Source: Kineosporia babensis
GTDB taxonomy: Bacteria > Actinomycetota > Actinomycetes > Actinomycetales > Kineosporiaceae
Direction of reading: 5' to 3'
Assembly (NCBI RefSeq): GCF_021129305.1
Contig: NZ_JAJOMB010000027.1
Span: 62,001 to 126,000 of the forward strand
DNA: 64,000 nt
Part shown: positions 25,519-34,434 of the stretch, one piece after another
Layout: every line of letters starts with the position of its first letter
Position numbering within the stretch: position 1 is the first letter of the stretch
The notes under the pieces: generated by a model
Told to the model about the DNA's origin: nothing
The model's input: the letters and a program-made list of their open reading frames with translations, nothing else
Database searches by the model: none
Program-made: the position numbers and the translations under genes

Positions 25519-26198
25519 GCGGTTGGCGGAGCGAGTCGGTTGCGCAGGTGCTGGATGCTGGTGGCGATCTGGTCGGGGGTGCCGGCGACGGCGTGATCGA
25601 GCTCGTCCAGGAGGTCGGTGACCTGGGTGCGCATGGTCTGGGTGAACTGCTCGATCTGGGCGTCGTACTGGGCGGCCAGGTGTGCTGCGCCGTCGCGCAG
25701 GACAGCCCGGGTCTGGGCGGAGAGTGCCTGCTCGGTTGTCGCGCTTTCGGTGGGGTGTTCGAGGGCGAAGGCGTAGTAGACCTCTTCGCGGGTGCCGGGG
25801 AGTGGCTGGTCCCCGATGATCCAACGCCGCGCCAGGTCCGGGTCTTCGATCCGGACCGTGGAAGTCACCGCGAGCACACTCGGCGTGCCCGGGTCTTCGC
25901 TGGTGTGGTCCGGTGGAGTCAGGAGCTGGGCCGGTGGCACATCAAGAGCCAGGGCGAAGACGAGGAGCTCGTCCAGGCTGATCCCGCGCCGCATAGTCTC
26001 GATGCTCGCGATCATGCTGTCGGTGATGGCGGGGGCGCCCAGCTGAGCGCAGCGTTCGGCGAAGGCGGTGGCGCTCTTGAAGCCTCGCTCGCGGCGTAGC
26101 TGACGGATCCGGCGGGCGGCGACCTCGGTCGCCTTCGCTGCGGGAGCGCCCTGCTTGCCCGGTTTCACGCCTGCTTGCCCTTGTTCCTGTTCTGTCAT
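25515..26198 (-). CDS. XRE-family transcriptional regulator
   Basis: 227 residues. A helix-turn-helix of the XRE/Cro type lies at about 22-85 (VAARRIRQLRRERGFKSATAFAERC, abridged; ITDSMIASIETMRRGISLDELLVFALAL). The middle links to a helical C-terminal domain (QYDAQIEQFTQTMRTQVTDLLDEL, abridged) likely for oligomerisation. The start ATG 26198 is preceded by TAATCT at 6 nt, with TCGACA 17 bp further upstream, so the transcript is probably leaderless; GTG 26204 is the alternative. It is divergent from two small HTH genes and probably controls that switch. Confidence 0.8.
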   Translation of the reverse strand: MTEQEQGQAGVKPGKQGAPAAKATEVAARRIRQLRRERGFKSATAFAERCAQLGAPAITDSMIASIETMRRGISLDELLVFALALDVPPAQLLTPPDHTSEDPGTPSVLAVTSTVRIEDPDLARRWIIGDQPLPGTREEVYYAFALEHPTESATTEQALSAQTRAVLRDGAAHLAAQYDAQIEQFTQTMRTQVTDLLDELDHAVAGTPDQIATSIQHLRNRLAPPTA

Positions 26199-26204
26199 AT
26201 TCAC

Positions 26205-26250
26205 AGATTATCTGACGACTGTTGACCTGTCGATTCTGTGGCTACAGGAT
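26205..26250. promoter_or_regulatory. Overlapping divergent promoters of XRE and HTH genes
   Basis: Minus strand: -35 TCGACA (26233-26228), 17-bp spacer, -10 TAATCT (26210-26205), start codon 6 nt on. Plus strand: TTGACC (26222-26227), 17-bp spacer, CAGGAT (26245-26250). CAGAT-T-ATCTG (26204-26214) is a perfect palindrome over the minus -10 and could be the XRE operator. Confidence 0.55.
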
Positions 26251-26308
26251 CCAGCTACGGCAAGTCCGCAGGTCAAGAACTTGTGAATATCGCAGAGAGA
26301 TGGTGGGT

Positions 26309-26725
26309 ATGGCCATGGAGGGCGTGGATCGGTTGTGGACGCACGAGGAGACGGCGTCGTTCTTGCATGTGTCGGTGTGGCGTTTGCATCACCTGGTCGC
26401 CGATGGTGCGGGGCCGGCGATGTACTGGGTGGGTAGCCAGCGCCGGTACGACCCGGTGGAGGTGCGCTCGTGGTTGCGCGAGCAGCAGACCCTGCGGCCC
26501 ACGGCGCCGGCCTCGACGCCTCGCGCGGTGCGGTTGTCCCCGTCGAGCAGGACCTGCGGTGGTGCGCACACCCGAGTCCCCGAACGTGCCGAGCATTCCG
26601 GCGGTGAGGGCAATGAGGGCCAGCGCGAGCAGGGGCGGCACTCGGCGCCCCGGGCGTCGGGTGGGCGGCACGCGGCTGGTGCGTGCGGTGGCTCGGTGGC
26701 TTCGTCCGGTCAGGTGCAGTCGTGA
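26309..26725 (+). CDS. Excisionase/AlpA-type HTH protein
   Basis: 138 residues from ATG 26309 (26300 and 26315 are alternatives). Residues 5-65 form a MerR/excisionase-type winged helix: DRLWTHEETASFLHVSVWRLHHLVADG (abridged), then QRRYDPVEVRSWLREQQ. The C-terminal half is Ala/Gly/Arg-rich low complexity and may be a non-conserved tail. Proteins of this kind control excision or transfer in actinobacterial elements. It is the first of two tandem HTH genes facing away from the XRE regulator. Confidence 0.65.
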   Translation: MAMEGVDRLWTHEETASFLHVSVWRLHHLVADGAGPAMYWVGSQRRYDPVEVRSWLREQQTLRPTAPASTPRAVRLSPSSRTCGGAHTRVPERAEHSGGEGNEGQREQGRHSAPRASGGRHAAGACGGSVASSGQVQS

Positions 26726-26736
26726 GCCGGGACGGG

Positions 26737-27099
26737 ATGGTCATGGGTGCAGCGAGCGTGCAGTCCCAGTGGCTGGCTCAGGATTCCGTGGGCGGCGAGC
26801 GGGAGTCGGGGTCTCGGGTGTGGACGGTGGAGTCGGTGCGGGCGTTGGGGGTGACGACGGATCTGGCGACGGCGGCGAGTGTGCTGGGGTTCGGGCGCAC
26901 GCTGGCGTTCGACCTGCTGCGCAAGAGTGAGTTCCCGGTCCCGGTGCTGCGCGCTGGGCGCAAGATTCGGGTGCCGGTGCAGGGTCTGCTGGCGTGCCTG
27001 GGCGCCGATGTCCCGACGCTCACGGGTGACGACGTTCCTGCTGATCGAGGTGCCGTGTCGTCGCCTCGTGATGCGCGCCCGAGGACGGGGGCTGCGTGA
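26737..27099 (+). CDS. Second small HTH (excisionase-like) protein
   Basis: About 120 residues from ATG 26737 (ATG 26743 has the better-spaced GGGACGGG). The core reads LATAASVLGFGRTLAFDLLRKSEFPVPVLRAGRKIRVPVQGLLACLG (abridged), a helix-turn-helix followed by the small wing typical of DNA-binding excisionase-type proteins. It follows the first HTH gene by 11 nt and is probably co-transcribed. A partner pair of this type just before a type IV secretion locus suggests a transfer switch; function is inferred. Confidence 0.65.
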   Translation: MVMGAASVQSQWLAQDSVGGERESGSRVWTVESVRALGVTTDLATAASVLGFGRTLAFDLLRKSEFPVPVLRAGRKIRVPVQGLLACLGADVPTLTGDDVPADRGAVSSPRDARPRTGAA

Positions 27100-27311
27100 T
27101 GGCTCTGAGTACCTCGATGCGGTGGTTGCCCTGGACGGGGGCGGTCGTTGTTCTGCTGGCGCACCGCCTTCGTGAGCGCGTGGAGGGGCCGAGGGGTGGG
27201 ACGTCGGTGTGGTTGGCGCAGTGGTGGCTGGTCTGCGTTCTGCTGGGTCTCGGTTCGGGTGAGGTGCTGTCGAGGCCTGTGCGGGTGAAAGAGTTCCTGG
27301 AGTGGTGTGAT

Positions 27312-28358
27312 TCAGGCGACGATGCGACGCATGCCGGTGATCCGGGGTCTCCATCCGCTCAGTTGGGAAATCTTTACGACATCCCCGGTCTGCGGCGCAT
27401 GCACGATCAGGCCCTGCCCCATGTAGAGCCCGACGTGACCGGGCAGGAAGATCAGGTCGCCTGGCTTGAGGGCAGCGGTGTCGTAGACCGGGCTGCCGGA
27501 GTGAATCTGCTGGGACGTCGTGCGCGGCAGGCTGATCCCGGCGTGGCGGTAGCTCTGCTGCACCAGGGAGGAGCAGTCGCAGCGCTTGGACGCGATGCCC
27601 GAGTGGGGGTCGGTGCAGGTGCCGCCCCATTGGTAGGGGGTGCCGAGCTGCTGCAGCGCCCACACGATCGAGGTCACTACGGCCGGGGATGTGTCGGCGG
27701 GCAGGGCGTAGCCGTCGGGCAGGTCGCCGGCCAGGTCGTCCGGGACGCCGGGGTCGCTGTCCAGTCCGGTGCAGATGATGCTGCCGCTGGACTGGCCGAA
27801 GGACTCCACCAGGCTCGCCGCGACCGTTTCCCATTGCGCGTAGGCGTCGGGGTGGCCGGAGACCTGGACGGCCTGAGCGGCCACGGTCAGGGACATGTTC
27901 TCCCACCCGGAGATGTCGAGGAGCCCGCGCTGGCCTGCGGCGCCACCGGTGTAGAACATCCGCGACGCGCTGATGGGATCCATGCGGGCGGCCTCGCTGC
28001 CCCAGGGGGCGCGTTGCTGGAACAGCCCGAGGCTGTCGCGGTCGCCGTAGTCCAGGTTGCGCAGCCGCGACTCCTGGATGGCGGTGGCGACCGCGATCGT
28101 CTGGCCCCGCCCGGAGACCCCCAAGCCGGTGCCCACGGCCGAGATGATCTGGGCGTTGGCCACCTGCGCGGCCGTCATTGGCGCACCGTCCACGAGGAGA
28201 TCGGCCGAGCCGGCGGTCCCCGCGGTGCCGGTGGCCGTGCAGACGGCCGCGTCGGCTGAACCGGAGTTGAGCGCGCCGGCCCCGACGGCGCCGATCGCCA
28301 CGCTCAGCGTCAGCACCAGCGGCGTCGCCAAGGCTCCAAGGATCAGCCTCGACGTCAT
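27312..28358 (-). CDS. Lytic transglycosylase plus NlpC/P60 cell-wall hydrolase of the T4SS
   Basis: 348 residues. An N-terminal membrane helix/signal (about 5-30) is followed by a lysozyme-like domain with IAVATAIQESRLRN (catalytic Glu) and DSLGLFQQR (about 85-115). A C-terminal NlpC/P60 domain follows with catalytic Cys in KRCDCSSLVQQSY (about 262), His in GHVGLYMG (about 308) and a third polar site in IVHAPQTGD. Such two-domain enzymes open the peptidoglycan for conjugation in Gram-positive bacteria (VirB1-like role). It faces away from the main T4SS operon, with the three 18-bp repeats in between. Confidence 0.9.
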   Translation of the reverse strand: MTSRLILGALATPLVLTLSVAIGAVGAGALNSGSADAAVCTATGTAGTAGSADLLVDGAPMTAAQVANAQIISAVGTGLGVSGRGQTIAVATAIQESRLRNLDYGDRDSLGLFQQRAPWGSEAARMDPISASRMFYTGGAAGQRGLLDISGWENMSLTVAAQAVQVSGHPDAYAQWETVAASLVESFGQSSGSIICTGLDSDPGVPDDLAGDLPDGYALPADTSPAVVTSIVWALQQLGTPYQWGGTCTDPHSGIASKRCDCSSLVQQSYRHAGISLPRTTSQQIHSGSPVYDTAALKPGDLIFLPGHVGLYMGQGLIVHAPQTGDVVKISQLSGWRPRITGMRRIVA

Positions 28359-28730
28359 CAGTTGCCCTGCCCGGCACAGTGCCCAGCACCGCAACCATCA
28401 CCAGCGCCGACCGCGAACCCGTTCATGCCGTGGGTGGCAGCAGGCCGCAAACGCCCGTCGGTCATCCCGGAGCGCGTGAACTCGGCGGCTGTTTCGACGG
28501 AGATCCACACTCGGGTGCGGGTTTTCGGGCAGGGTGCAGCGGCTATCGGCATGCGGGATGTCCTTGGGATGCGCGACGCCCACTGGCACCCTCCGAGCGA
28601 CGGAGCTCGAAAAGGGCCAGGGCGTCAATGGTTTCCCCGAGCGGGGAGAGGTCCAGGCCGACCATCGCAAGCCCAGGGCGCCCGCGCCTACATCACGAGA
28701 CGATCTTCGCCGGGTCGGCCGTCAGACAAC

Positions 28731-28939
28731 TACACAAAGTAGTTTCCGATGGCCGGAGCGCCGTCAACCCGCTAGCGCCGGAAATAGCCTCGCCATCACG
28801 CGAAGTAATTGCCGAGTCAATCAATCCAGTGTGCATCTGGTCCGTTGTCGGAGTCTTTCGTGCAGGCCAAGGCCATCTTGTTGCTTAGTGTGAGCGATGC
28901 TCCGAGCGAGTGAAGATCGCCCGGCAACTACTTTGCGTA
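28731..28939. promoter_or_regulatory. Three copies of an 18-bp repeat in the T4SS divergent region
   Basis: TACACAAAGTAGTTTCCG (28731-28748), CACGCGAAGTAATTGCCG (28797-28814) and, inverted, TACGCAAAGTAGTTGCCG (28922-28939) match at 13-16 of 18 positions pairwise. The first lies within a perfect dyad AACTAC-N5-GTAGTT (28728-28744). They are in the 730-bp gap between the cell-wall hydrolase and the pilin-like gene, which otherwise has no gene. They look like operators for a regulator of conjugation. Confidence 0.65.
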
Positions 28940-29092
28940 TTGATTCTTGATTCGCATTCCCCGACAGTTGCCTGACAGCAACGCTGACGGTCGGTGATGA
29001 CCGACCTGACTCACAGCCCCCGTCACCCCGGAGAGTGTCCACTCCCGCCGGGCATGGCGCCGGGAGCTTCCCCGAGCAAGGAGTTCTCCCTG

Positions 29093-29398
29093 ATGTCTCA
29101 CTCTGTCTTGATGGCTGTCTTCGAGGCCGCGAACAACGTCCCGAACCCGGCCCCGCTGGACCCGACGGCGGGCTCCAACGGCGTGACTTTGCTGATGTCG
29201 TACCTGAAGTGGGCGGTCCTGATCGCCTGTGGTGTGACGTGTCTGGCCTCGGGTGGCCTGATGGCCACGGGCTCGCTGTCCAACCGTCCCGACCACGTCG
29301 ACAAGGGAAAGCGGGCCTTCCTCTGGGGCCTGGGCGGGGTCCTGGCCGCCGTCATCGCCATCCCGATGGTCAACACCGTCTTCGGTGCGGCGGGCTGA
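29093..29398 (+). CDS. Pilin-like (TrbC/VirB2-position) membrane protein
   Basis: 101 residues with an excellent Shine-Dalgarno AAGGAG 8 nt before ATG 29093. Two hydrophobic helices (about 40-58 and 82-100) flank a short polar loop (SLSNRPDHVDKGKRAFLWG), the usual topology of VirB2/TrbC-type subunits and their Gram-positive counterparts. As first gene of the T4SS operon it fits a surface or channel subunit. No clear cleaved signal peptide. Confidence 0.7.
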   Translation: MSHSVLMAVFEAANNVPNPAPLDPTAGSNGVTLLMSYLKWAVLIACGVTCLASGGLMATGSLSNRPDHVDKGKRAFLWGLGGVLAAVIAIPMVNTVFGAAG

Positions 29399-29403
29399 AA
29401 CCA

Positions 29404-30204
29404 ATGCCGTTCTCCCTCAGGACCTCCGGCCGCCGCGCGAACGCCGGGAACACCTTCCTGCAGCCACGCCGCCGCACCGGCATCTGGCTGGCGGCAGCTC
29501 TGGGCCTGGTCCTCGTGACGGCCGGAGTCCTGGCGGGAATGACCCTGGCAACCCGTACCCCCACCACCCCCGCCGCGGCGTCGCTCGCGAACCCGGCCGG
29601 CACCCCCTCGGGAGATGAAACCTCCATCCCGCAGCAGAGGCCGACCGCTCCTGGGGTGACGGCGGTTCGGGGTGATCTGAAGCTGGTGACCGGGCGCGAG
29701 CTGGTCAACGGGGTCGCGGTGCGCTACCCGCGCACTCCCGCCGGCGCCGTCTCGGCGGGGGCCGAGTTCCTGGCGCAGATGGGAACGTTCGATCCGGACC
29801 GCAAGGCCGCGGTCGGGCGGGTCATCGCCGAGAAGGCATGGGCCAATGCGGCTGATGAGTTCGCCCAGGGCGCTCAGAGTTCACGTAAGCACTACGGGCT
29901 GCCCCCGACCGGACCCCTGCCGTCCGGGTCGTCCCTGGCCGTCAGCCCACAGCAGTACCAGATCCAGCCATCCACGGTCCCGGGCGAAGTCACCGTCCTC
30001 TTCCTGAGCTACCTGGTCGTCACCACCCAGGAAGCGGGTACGACCTCGAGCGTGATCGTGCAGCCCGCCGCGCTGCACTGGGAAAACGGCGACTGGAAAC
30101 TGGCCCGCGACGAGGACAACGACCAGGCCGCCAACAACGAGCTCCTGGCCACCCCGTTCAGCCAGAAAGCCATCAGCCTCGGATGGCGAGACCTCCAGCC
30201 CTGA
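29404..30204 (+). CDS. T4SS membrane protein, VirB8/TcpC-like position
   Basis: 266 residues. A short basic N-terminus, a single membrane helix (about 25-45, GIWLAAALGLVLVTAGVLAGM), a Pro/Thr-rich linker and an extracellular mixed alpha/beta domain (about 80-266) make up the layout of VirB8/TcpC/TraM-type channel proteins. Sequence similarity to these is not evident by eye, so the call rests on topology and operon position, 5 nt after the pilin-like gene. It probably links membrane complex and cell wall. Confidence 0.6.
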   Translation: MPFSLRTSGRRANAGNTFLQPRRRTGIWLAAALGLVLVTAGVLAGMTLATRTPTTPAAASLANPAGTPSGDETSIPQQRPTAPGVTAVRGDLKLVTGRELVNGVAVRYPRTPAGAVSAGAEFLAQMGTFDPDRKAAVGRVIAEKAWANAADEFAQGAQSSRKHYGLPPTGPLPSGSSLAVSPQQYQIQPSTVPGEVTVLFLSYLVVTTQEAGTTSSVIVQPAALHWENGDWKLARDEDNDQAANNELLATPFSQKAISLGWRDLQP

Positions 30205-30421
30205 AACCAGAACCAACCCGACCACCGCCGAAAACTCGCCCCCTGCCGGACGGAAGGACCTGCGGGTGGGGATGGTGAGCAGCGTGCCGATCCAAGGCCG
30301 GATCCGCTGCGCGTGATTCGCCTCTTGTGACGTCCCGGGACTGCCGGCCGGCGTCACCCCGTCAAGCCTGGCCCTGAGGGGCAACTGCCGGCTTCAGCAT
30401 CCCTTGAGCGTGAGGAGCATC

Positions 30422-32608
30422 GTGCCCTGCATTCTAGATCCCGTCGACTGCGTCACCGACGCGGCGGGCGGCCTGGTCGGAGGTGTCGCCTCCTCGGCCT
30501 GGGAATCGGTCTGCAAGTCCTTCGCCGAAGCCGCCACCTCGTTGCTGGAGGCGTTCGCTAAGGCCTTCACAGCCTTCCCGGACATGAACCCGCTCTCGGC
30601 CGGGGTCCGGGGGGTGTACGCGATCAGCCTCGGCATCGCCATCGTCGTGGGCGCGGGTCTGTTCCTGTGGCAGGTCGCCCGCACTGCGATCACGCACGAA
30701 GGCGCGCCCCTGGCCTACGGATTGGCGGGTCTGGGAAAGGCGCTGCTGTCGTTCATCGCGACGTTGACGGTGACGTCGGCGGCGCTGATGGCCTCCAACG
30801 ACCTGACCGCATGGATCATCAATGCCAGTTTCGGTGACATTGACGGGCTGCAGGAGAAACTGGCCAAGGTCTTCTCCTTCCAAACTCCAGGCCAGCAGGC
30901 GTCTTTGCTGCTGATCATGGCGCTGATCGGGATCATCCTGACCCTCGTGCTGTGGTTCGAGCTGCTGCTGTCGAACGCGGCCATCGCGATCTTGATCGGG
31001 ACCTCCCCGATCGCTGGGGCCGGGCAGATCAGCGAGGCCACGCGCTCGTGGTGGCCGAAGCTGGTCTCGGCCACGATCCAGCTGATCATCCTCAAACCCA
31101 TCATCGCGCTGGTTTTCGCGATCGGTTTCGGCGTCACCGGCCAGGCCGATGATCTGGGCACACTGCTGGGCGGGATGATGATCCTGCTGCTGTCGGTCCT
31201 GGCTTGGCCCGCCATCGCCCGGTTCTTCACGTTCGCTCAGGTCACTGTCGGCGGAGGTTCCGGCCTGGCCGCAGCCATCGGCCTGGCCGCCGGGCGAACC
31301 GCAGACCTCGCCGCAGCGGGGCCTTCGGGGGCCAGCCCGAACAAGTTCGCCGCGGACAGCGAGTCCCGGACCATGTCCGCCGTCGGAGCCCGGGCCGGTA
31401 AGAGCGGCGCCGGAACGGCCGGGATCGGCAAGGCCGCTGCTGCCGGGGGCCCGACACCACTGGCACTGGTCGCCGCCGGGCTCAGCGCCGCCCAGAGCGC
31501 GGCCAACAGCCTGGTCGGACGGATGGAACAGACCGCCTCCCACGCCGGCCTGGACCGACCCAACCCCCACCCCGCCGTCGCCGGACACCCCAGCGGCGCC
31601 AGCATGCGCTGGCCCTCCAGCCACCACGGCGCCACGAGCGAAACCCCCGACTGGAACACCAACTCCAACGACGACAGCACCACTGCTGGCTCTACCAACG
31701 GATCTGGCGACACGAACTCCATGACCAGCACACCGCCCACACCTCCTACACAGGACGCGGCCACTCGCGACGCAGCCGGCACGAACACCGGTGCCGGTGC
31801 CGGTGCGATGGCGATGCCGCCCAGCGCGAGCAGCACCAGCGACAGCGCCTGGGCCGGGGACCCTTCGATGACCTCTGATGCACAGCTCAGCCCCGCTCCC
31901 GGCCCGGACACCGGGCTCATCGCCTCGGCGGACACCTCGGCAGGAACTGACGAGAACGATCTGCCGCAGCCCGGGCCGGGCTCGGTGTCCCCGGGACAGG
32001 GGGAACTGTTCGCCTACCCCGAGCCCGCCACAGACTCCAGCCCGGGCATGGAGGACGACGTGACCTCCACGGCCGAGGCTAGCGACGAGGTCTCGGCCAC
32101 CGCTTCTTCCGCTCCGGCCACGGCTGAGGTCTCGGGATCAAGGGCCGCCGCGTCCGAGGGCGCCACGTCGAACGCCGCCACCGATGCGACGGCGTCGGAC
32201 GCTACAGACACAGCCGTTCGGCCAGGCGTTCACGAGAACACCGTGACCCGCAACCAGAGCAGTCACGCAACCAGCCCAGTGACCAGCGAGAGCGGCTCGA
32301 CGCAGAGCCAGGTTTCTGAGCATGGCACCTCAGTGGTGGCAGACCCTTCCCCGGGAACGGCGTCACATCCCGCTGCGCGAGGGACAGACAGCACCCATCA
32401 CAGCACGAACAACCCCGATGGCCCGGTCGATCCCGGGCATGGAGCCCACGGGCACGCCAGCCCGCCCAGTACGGGCACCAGCAACGGTGCGGGCCCCCAG
32501 AACAGCAACCAGAACGTCGGCCGTGACAACGGAACCGGCAACACCAGCACCAACCCCCGTGGCGGGGCCGGTCGTGACGTGACGAACGAGAACGGGCAGG
32601 GACGATGA
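30422..32608 (+). CDS. TrbL/VirB6-like polytopic conjugation protein
   Basis: 728 residues from GTG 30422 (GAGGAG 4 nt upstream; in-frame GTG 30410 and TTG 30404 exist). Residues 1-290 hold an early amphipathic part and about six membrane helices (for example VYAISLGIAIVVGAGLFLW, SLLLIMALIGIILTLVLWFELLL, LLGGMMILLLSVLAW). Residues 300-728 are a very long Ser/Thr/Gly/Ala/Asp-rich low-complexity tail. TrbL/VirB6 forms the inner-membrane translocation channel. The tail is unusually long but common in actinobacterial versions. The 217 bp before it show no gene. Overlaps the next gene by 4 nt (ATGA). Confidence 0.85.
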   Translation: MPCILDPVDCVTDAAGGLVGGVASSAWESVCKSFAEAATSLLEAFAKAFTAFPDMNPLSAGVRGVYAISLGIAIVVGAGLFLWQVARTAITHEGAPLAYGLAGLGKALLSFIATLTVTSAALMASNDLTAWIINASFGDIDGLQEKLAKVFSFQTPGQQASLLLIMALIGIILTLVLWFELLLSNAAIAILIGTSPIAGAGQISEATRSWWPKLVSATIQLIILKPIIALVFAIGFGVTGQADDLGTLLGGMMILLLSVLAWPAIARFFTFAQVTVGGGSGLAAAIGLAAGRTADLAAAGPSGASPNKFAADSESRTMSAVGARAGKSGAGTAGIGKAAAAGGPTPLALVAAGLSAAQSAANSLVGRMEQTASHAGLDRPNPHPAVAGHPSGASMRWPSSHHGATSETPDWNTNSNDDSTTAGSTNGSGDTNSMTSTPPTPPTQDAATRDAAGTNTGAGAGAMAMPPSASSTSDSAWAGDPSMTSDAQLSPAPGPDTGLIASADTSAGTDENDLPQPGPGSVSPGQGELFAYPEPATDSSPGMEDDVTSTAEASDEVSATASSAPATAEVSGSRAAASEGATSNAATDATASDATDTAVRPGVHENTVTRNQSSHATSPVTSESGSTQSQVSEHGTSVVADPSPGTASHPAARGTDSTHHSTNNPDGPVDPGHGAHGHASPPSTGTSNGAGPQNSNQNVGRDNGTGNTSTNPRGGAGRDVTNENGQGR

Positions 32609-34368
32609 GCAGTCAGACGGTGACTCGTACAGGTAACGGTGAAGCGGTCCGGTACCGGACGTATCTGGGCTGGCAGCCCGAGAAGGTCGCGTTCATGTTC
32701 GGCGTCTCCGGACAACGGGTCGCGCTGATCGTCGCCGCAGTCCTGGCCGCGATCTGGCCCCTGGCCGCCCAGCGCATCCAGCTGGCCCCGATCGCCTGGC
32801 CGATCGCGCTGCTACTGGCCGGATTCGCGTTCATCCGCCTCGGCGGACGCACCCTCGACGAATGGGTCGCGGCCTTCGTGAGCTACCAGCTTCTGCGCGT
32901 GCGTTCTCAGCACCGCTTCGTCTCCGCCGCCTTCGCACCCACCACCGCGCCTGAGACGAACACCGAAGACGACAACGCCGACGACGTCGACGGACCCCAC
33001 CACGACAATGACCGCGCCGACGAACACGCCGACGAACCTCGCGACAACAGCGGCGGCGAGCAGGATCTTGGCGATCAGCGTGGGCGCCGGCGGTGGCTGG
33101 TCCAGCGGCGCGCAGCGCAGATGGACCTGCCTGGGGTGCTGGCCCCGCTGACGTTCCTGGAAGCGCAGATGGGCGCCACCGCGGCCGGGGCGATGCACGA
33201 GGGCGACGGGGCTCTGGCGGTGGCCTATCACCGGCTCGACCGCACCTACACGGCCGTGGCGCGCGTGTCCTACCCAGGCATCGGACTCGTCGATTCCGAG
33301 CGCCGTGAAGCCCGAGTCAACGGCTGGGGCGCGCTGCTGTCGGGGCTGTGCACCGAGGGCCAGCTGATCGTGCGGGTCCAGGCCCTGCAGCGGATGAGCC
33401 CCGCCTCCGGCGCGGCGCTACGCCGCTGGCACACCGACCACCTCGGCACCAACGCACCCCAGCTGGCGCGCGAGATCACCAGCGGCCTGCTCGCCACCGC
33501 CGGCGTGACCACGAGCCAGCGCGAAGGGTTCCTGGCCTTCACCATGGACTCCCGCCGCGCCGCCTCCACTATCCGGGCGGCTGGTGGCGGAACGGCCGGC
33601 GCGGTGAAGGTTCTCACCCGGCAGCTGCGCGCGATCTCGTCCTCGGTCGCGGGGGCGGATGTGCAGATCGAGTCCTGGCTCGGCCCGCGTGATCTGGCCG
33701 AGGTCATCCGCACCGCCTACGACCCCCACGCCGCCCGGACCCTCGCCGAACGCCGCGCCGCGAGCCCGGCTCCCGGGCACTTCAGCAGCGGCCCACACAC
33801 CGCGAACGGTGGCGCGCTAGCTGCGGGTGTGGCTCCGGCGGTGGCGGGTCCGGCTGCGGCAGAGTCTCTTCCGGGCTCCTACCGGCACGACGGTGGATTC
33901 TCGGCGACGTTCTGGGTGCAGGACTGGCCCCGATCCCAGGTGTTCTCCACCGCTTTGGCGCCGCTGCTGGGCGAGTCGACGCACCGGCGGGCTTTCAGCC
34001 TGCACATCGAACCGCTCGGCCCGCGCACGGCGGAGCGGGACGTGATGCGTGAGCGGACCGCCCGGAGTGTGGCGGTGCGGATGCGTCAGCGCACCGGGCA
34101 GATCGTGCCCGAGCACGAGCAGGCAGCTCTGGACCGCGCCCGGGCCCAGGACATGGACCGCGCCGCCGGCCACGGCCTCGTCCGCTTCACCGGGTACGTC
34201 ACCGTCACCGTCACCGACGAACGCCTCCTGGAAGACGCTTGCGCCGAGCTCGAGGCCGACGCCGCCGCGGCCCGGATCGAACTGCGTCGCATGTGGTACG
34301 CGCAGGACGTCGGCTTCGCCATGAGCGCCCTGCCCCTCGGATTCGGCCTGCCCCGCAAGCGCTTCTAA
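32605..34368 (+). CDS. SCO6880-family T4SS protein
   Basis: 587 residues, start overlapping the VirB6-like stop (ATGA). The N-terminus matches the SCO6880/PrgI-like pattern: RYRTYLGWQPEKVAFMFGVSGQRV (abridged), two membrane helices (about 33-75), then a charged linker (Asp/Glu/His-rich, 115-150) and a large soluble domain. In actinobacterial systems this protein precedes a short VirB4 ATPase and is thought to supply its membrane-associated N-terminal half. Followed by 66 bp and the VirB4-type gene. Confidence 0.85.
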   Translation: MSSQTVTRTGNGEAVRYRTYLGWQPEKVAFMFGVSGQRVALIVAAVLAAIWPLAAQRIQLAPIAWPIALLLAGFAFIRLGGRTLDEWVAAFVSYQLLRVRSQHRFVSAAFAPTTAPETNTEDDNADDVDGPHHDNDRADEHADEPRDNSGGEQDLGDQRGRRRWLVQRRAAQMDLPGVLAPLTFLEAQMGATAAGAMHEGDGALAVAYHRLDRTYTAVARVSYPGIGLVDSERREARVNGWGALLSGLCTEGQLIVRVQALQRMSPASGAALRRWHTDHLGTNAPQLAREITSGLLATAGVTTSQREGFLAFTMDSRRAASTIRAAGGGTAGAVKVLTRQLRAISSSVAGADVQIESWLGPRDLAEVIRTAYDPHAARTLAERRAASPAPGHFSSGPHTANGGALAAGVAPAVAGPAAAESLPGSYRHDGGFSATFWVQDWPRSQVFSTALAPLLGESTHRRAFSLHIEPLGPRTAERDVMRERTARSVAVRMRQRTGQIVPEHEQAALDRARAQDMDRAAGHGLVRFTGYVTVTVTDERLLEDACAELEADAAAARIELRRMWYAQDVGFAMSALPLGFGLPRKRF

Positions 34369-34434
34369 ACCCTGGGCCCGGCGTCCAACGCCGCACTCGC
34401 ATCTGACTTTCACGCTCCCAGCAAGGACGACGCC

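Noticed and set aside
26273-26671. A minus-strand frame with one hydrophobic stretch, opposite the first HTH gene
   Set aside because: The HTH domain on the other strand is clear, and the remainder of the minus frame is Arg/His-rich antisense-like sequence.
27099-28259. A plus-strand frame starting just after the second HTH gene (TGATG overlap), with hydrophobic first 70 codons
   Set aside because: Beyond codon 70 it is entirely antisense to the cell-wall hydrolase gene and loses protein-like character. A short membrane protein at 27099-27311 cannot be excluded, but there is no stop codon to define it.
28358-28552. A 64-codon minus-strand frame whose stop overlaps the hydrolase start (TGATG)
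   Set aside because: Composition is low complexity and no domain is visible; the overlap could be chance. Possible leader peptide, not annotated.
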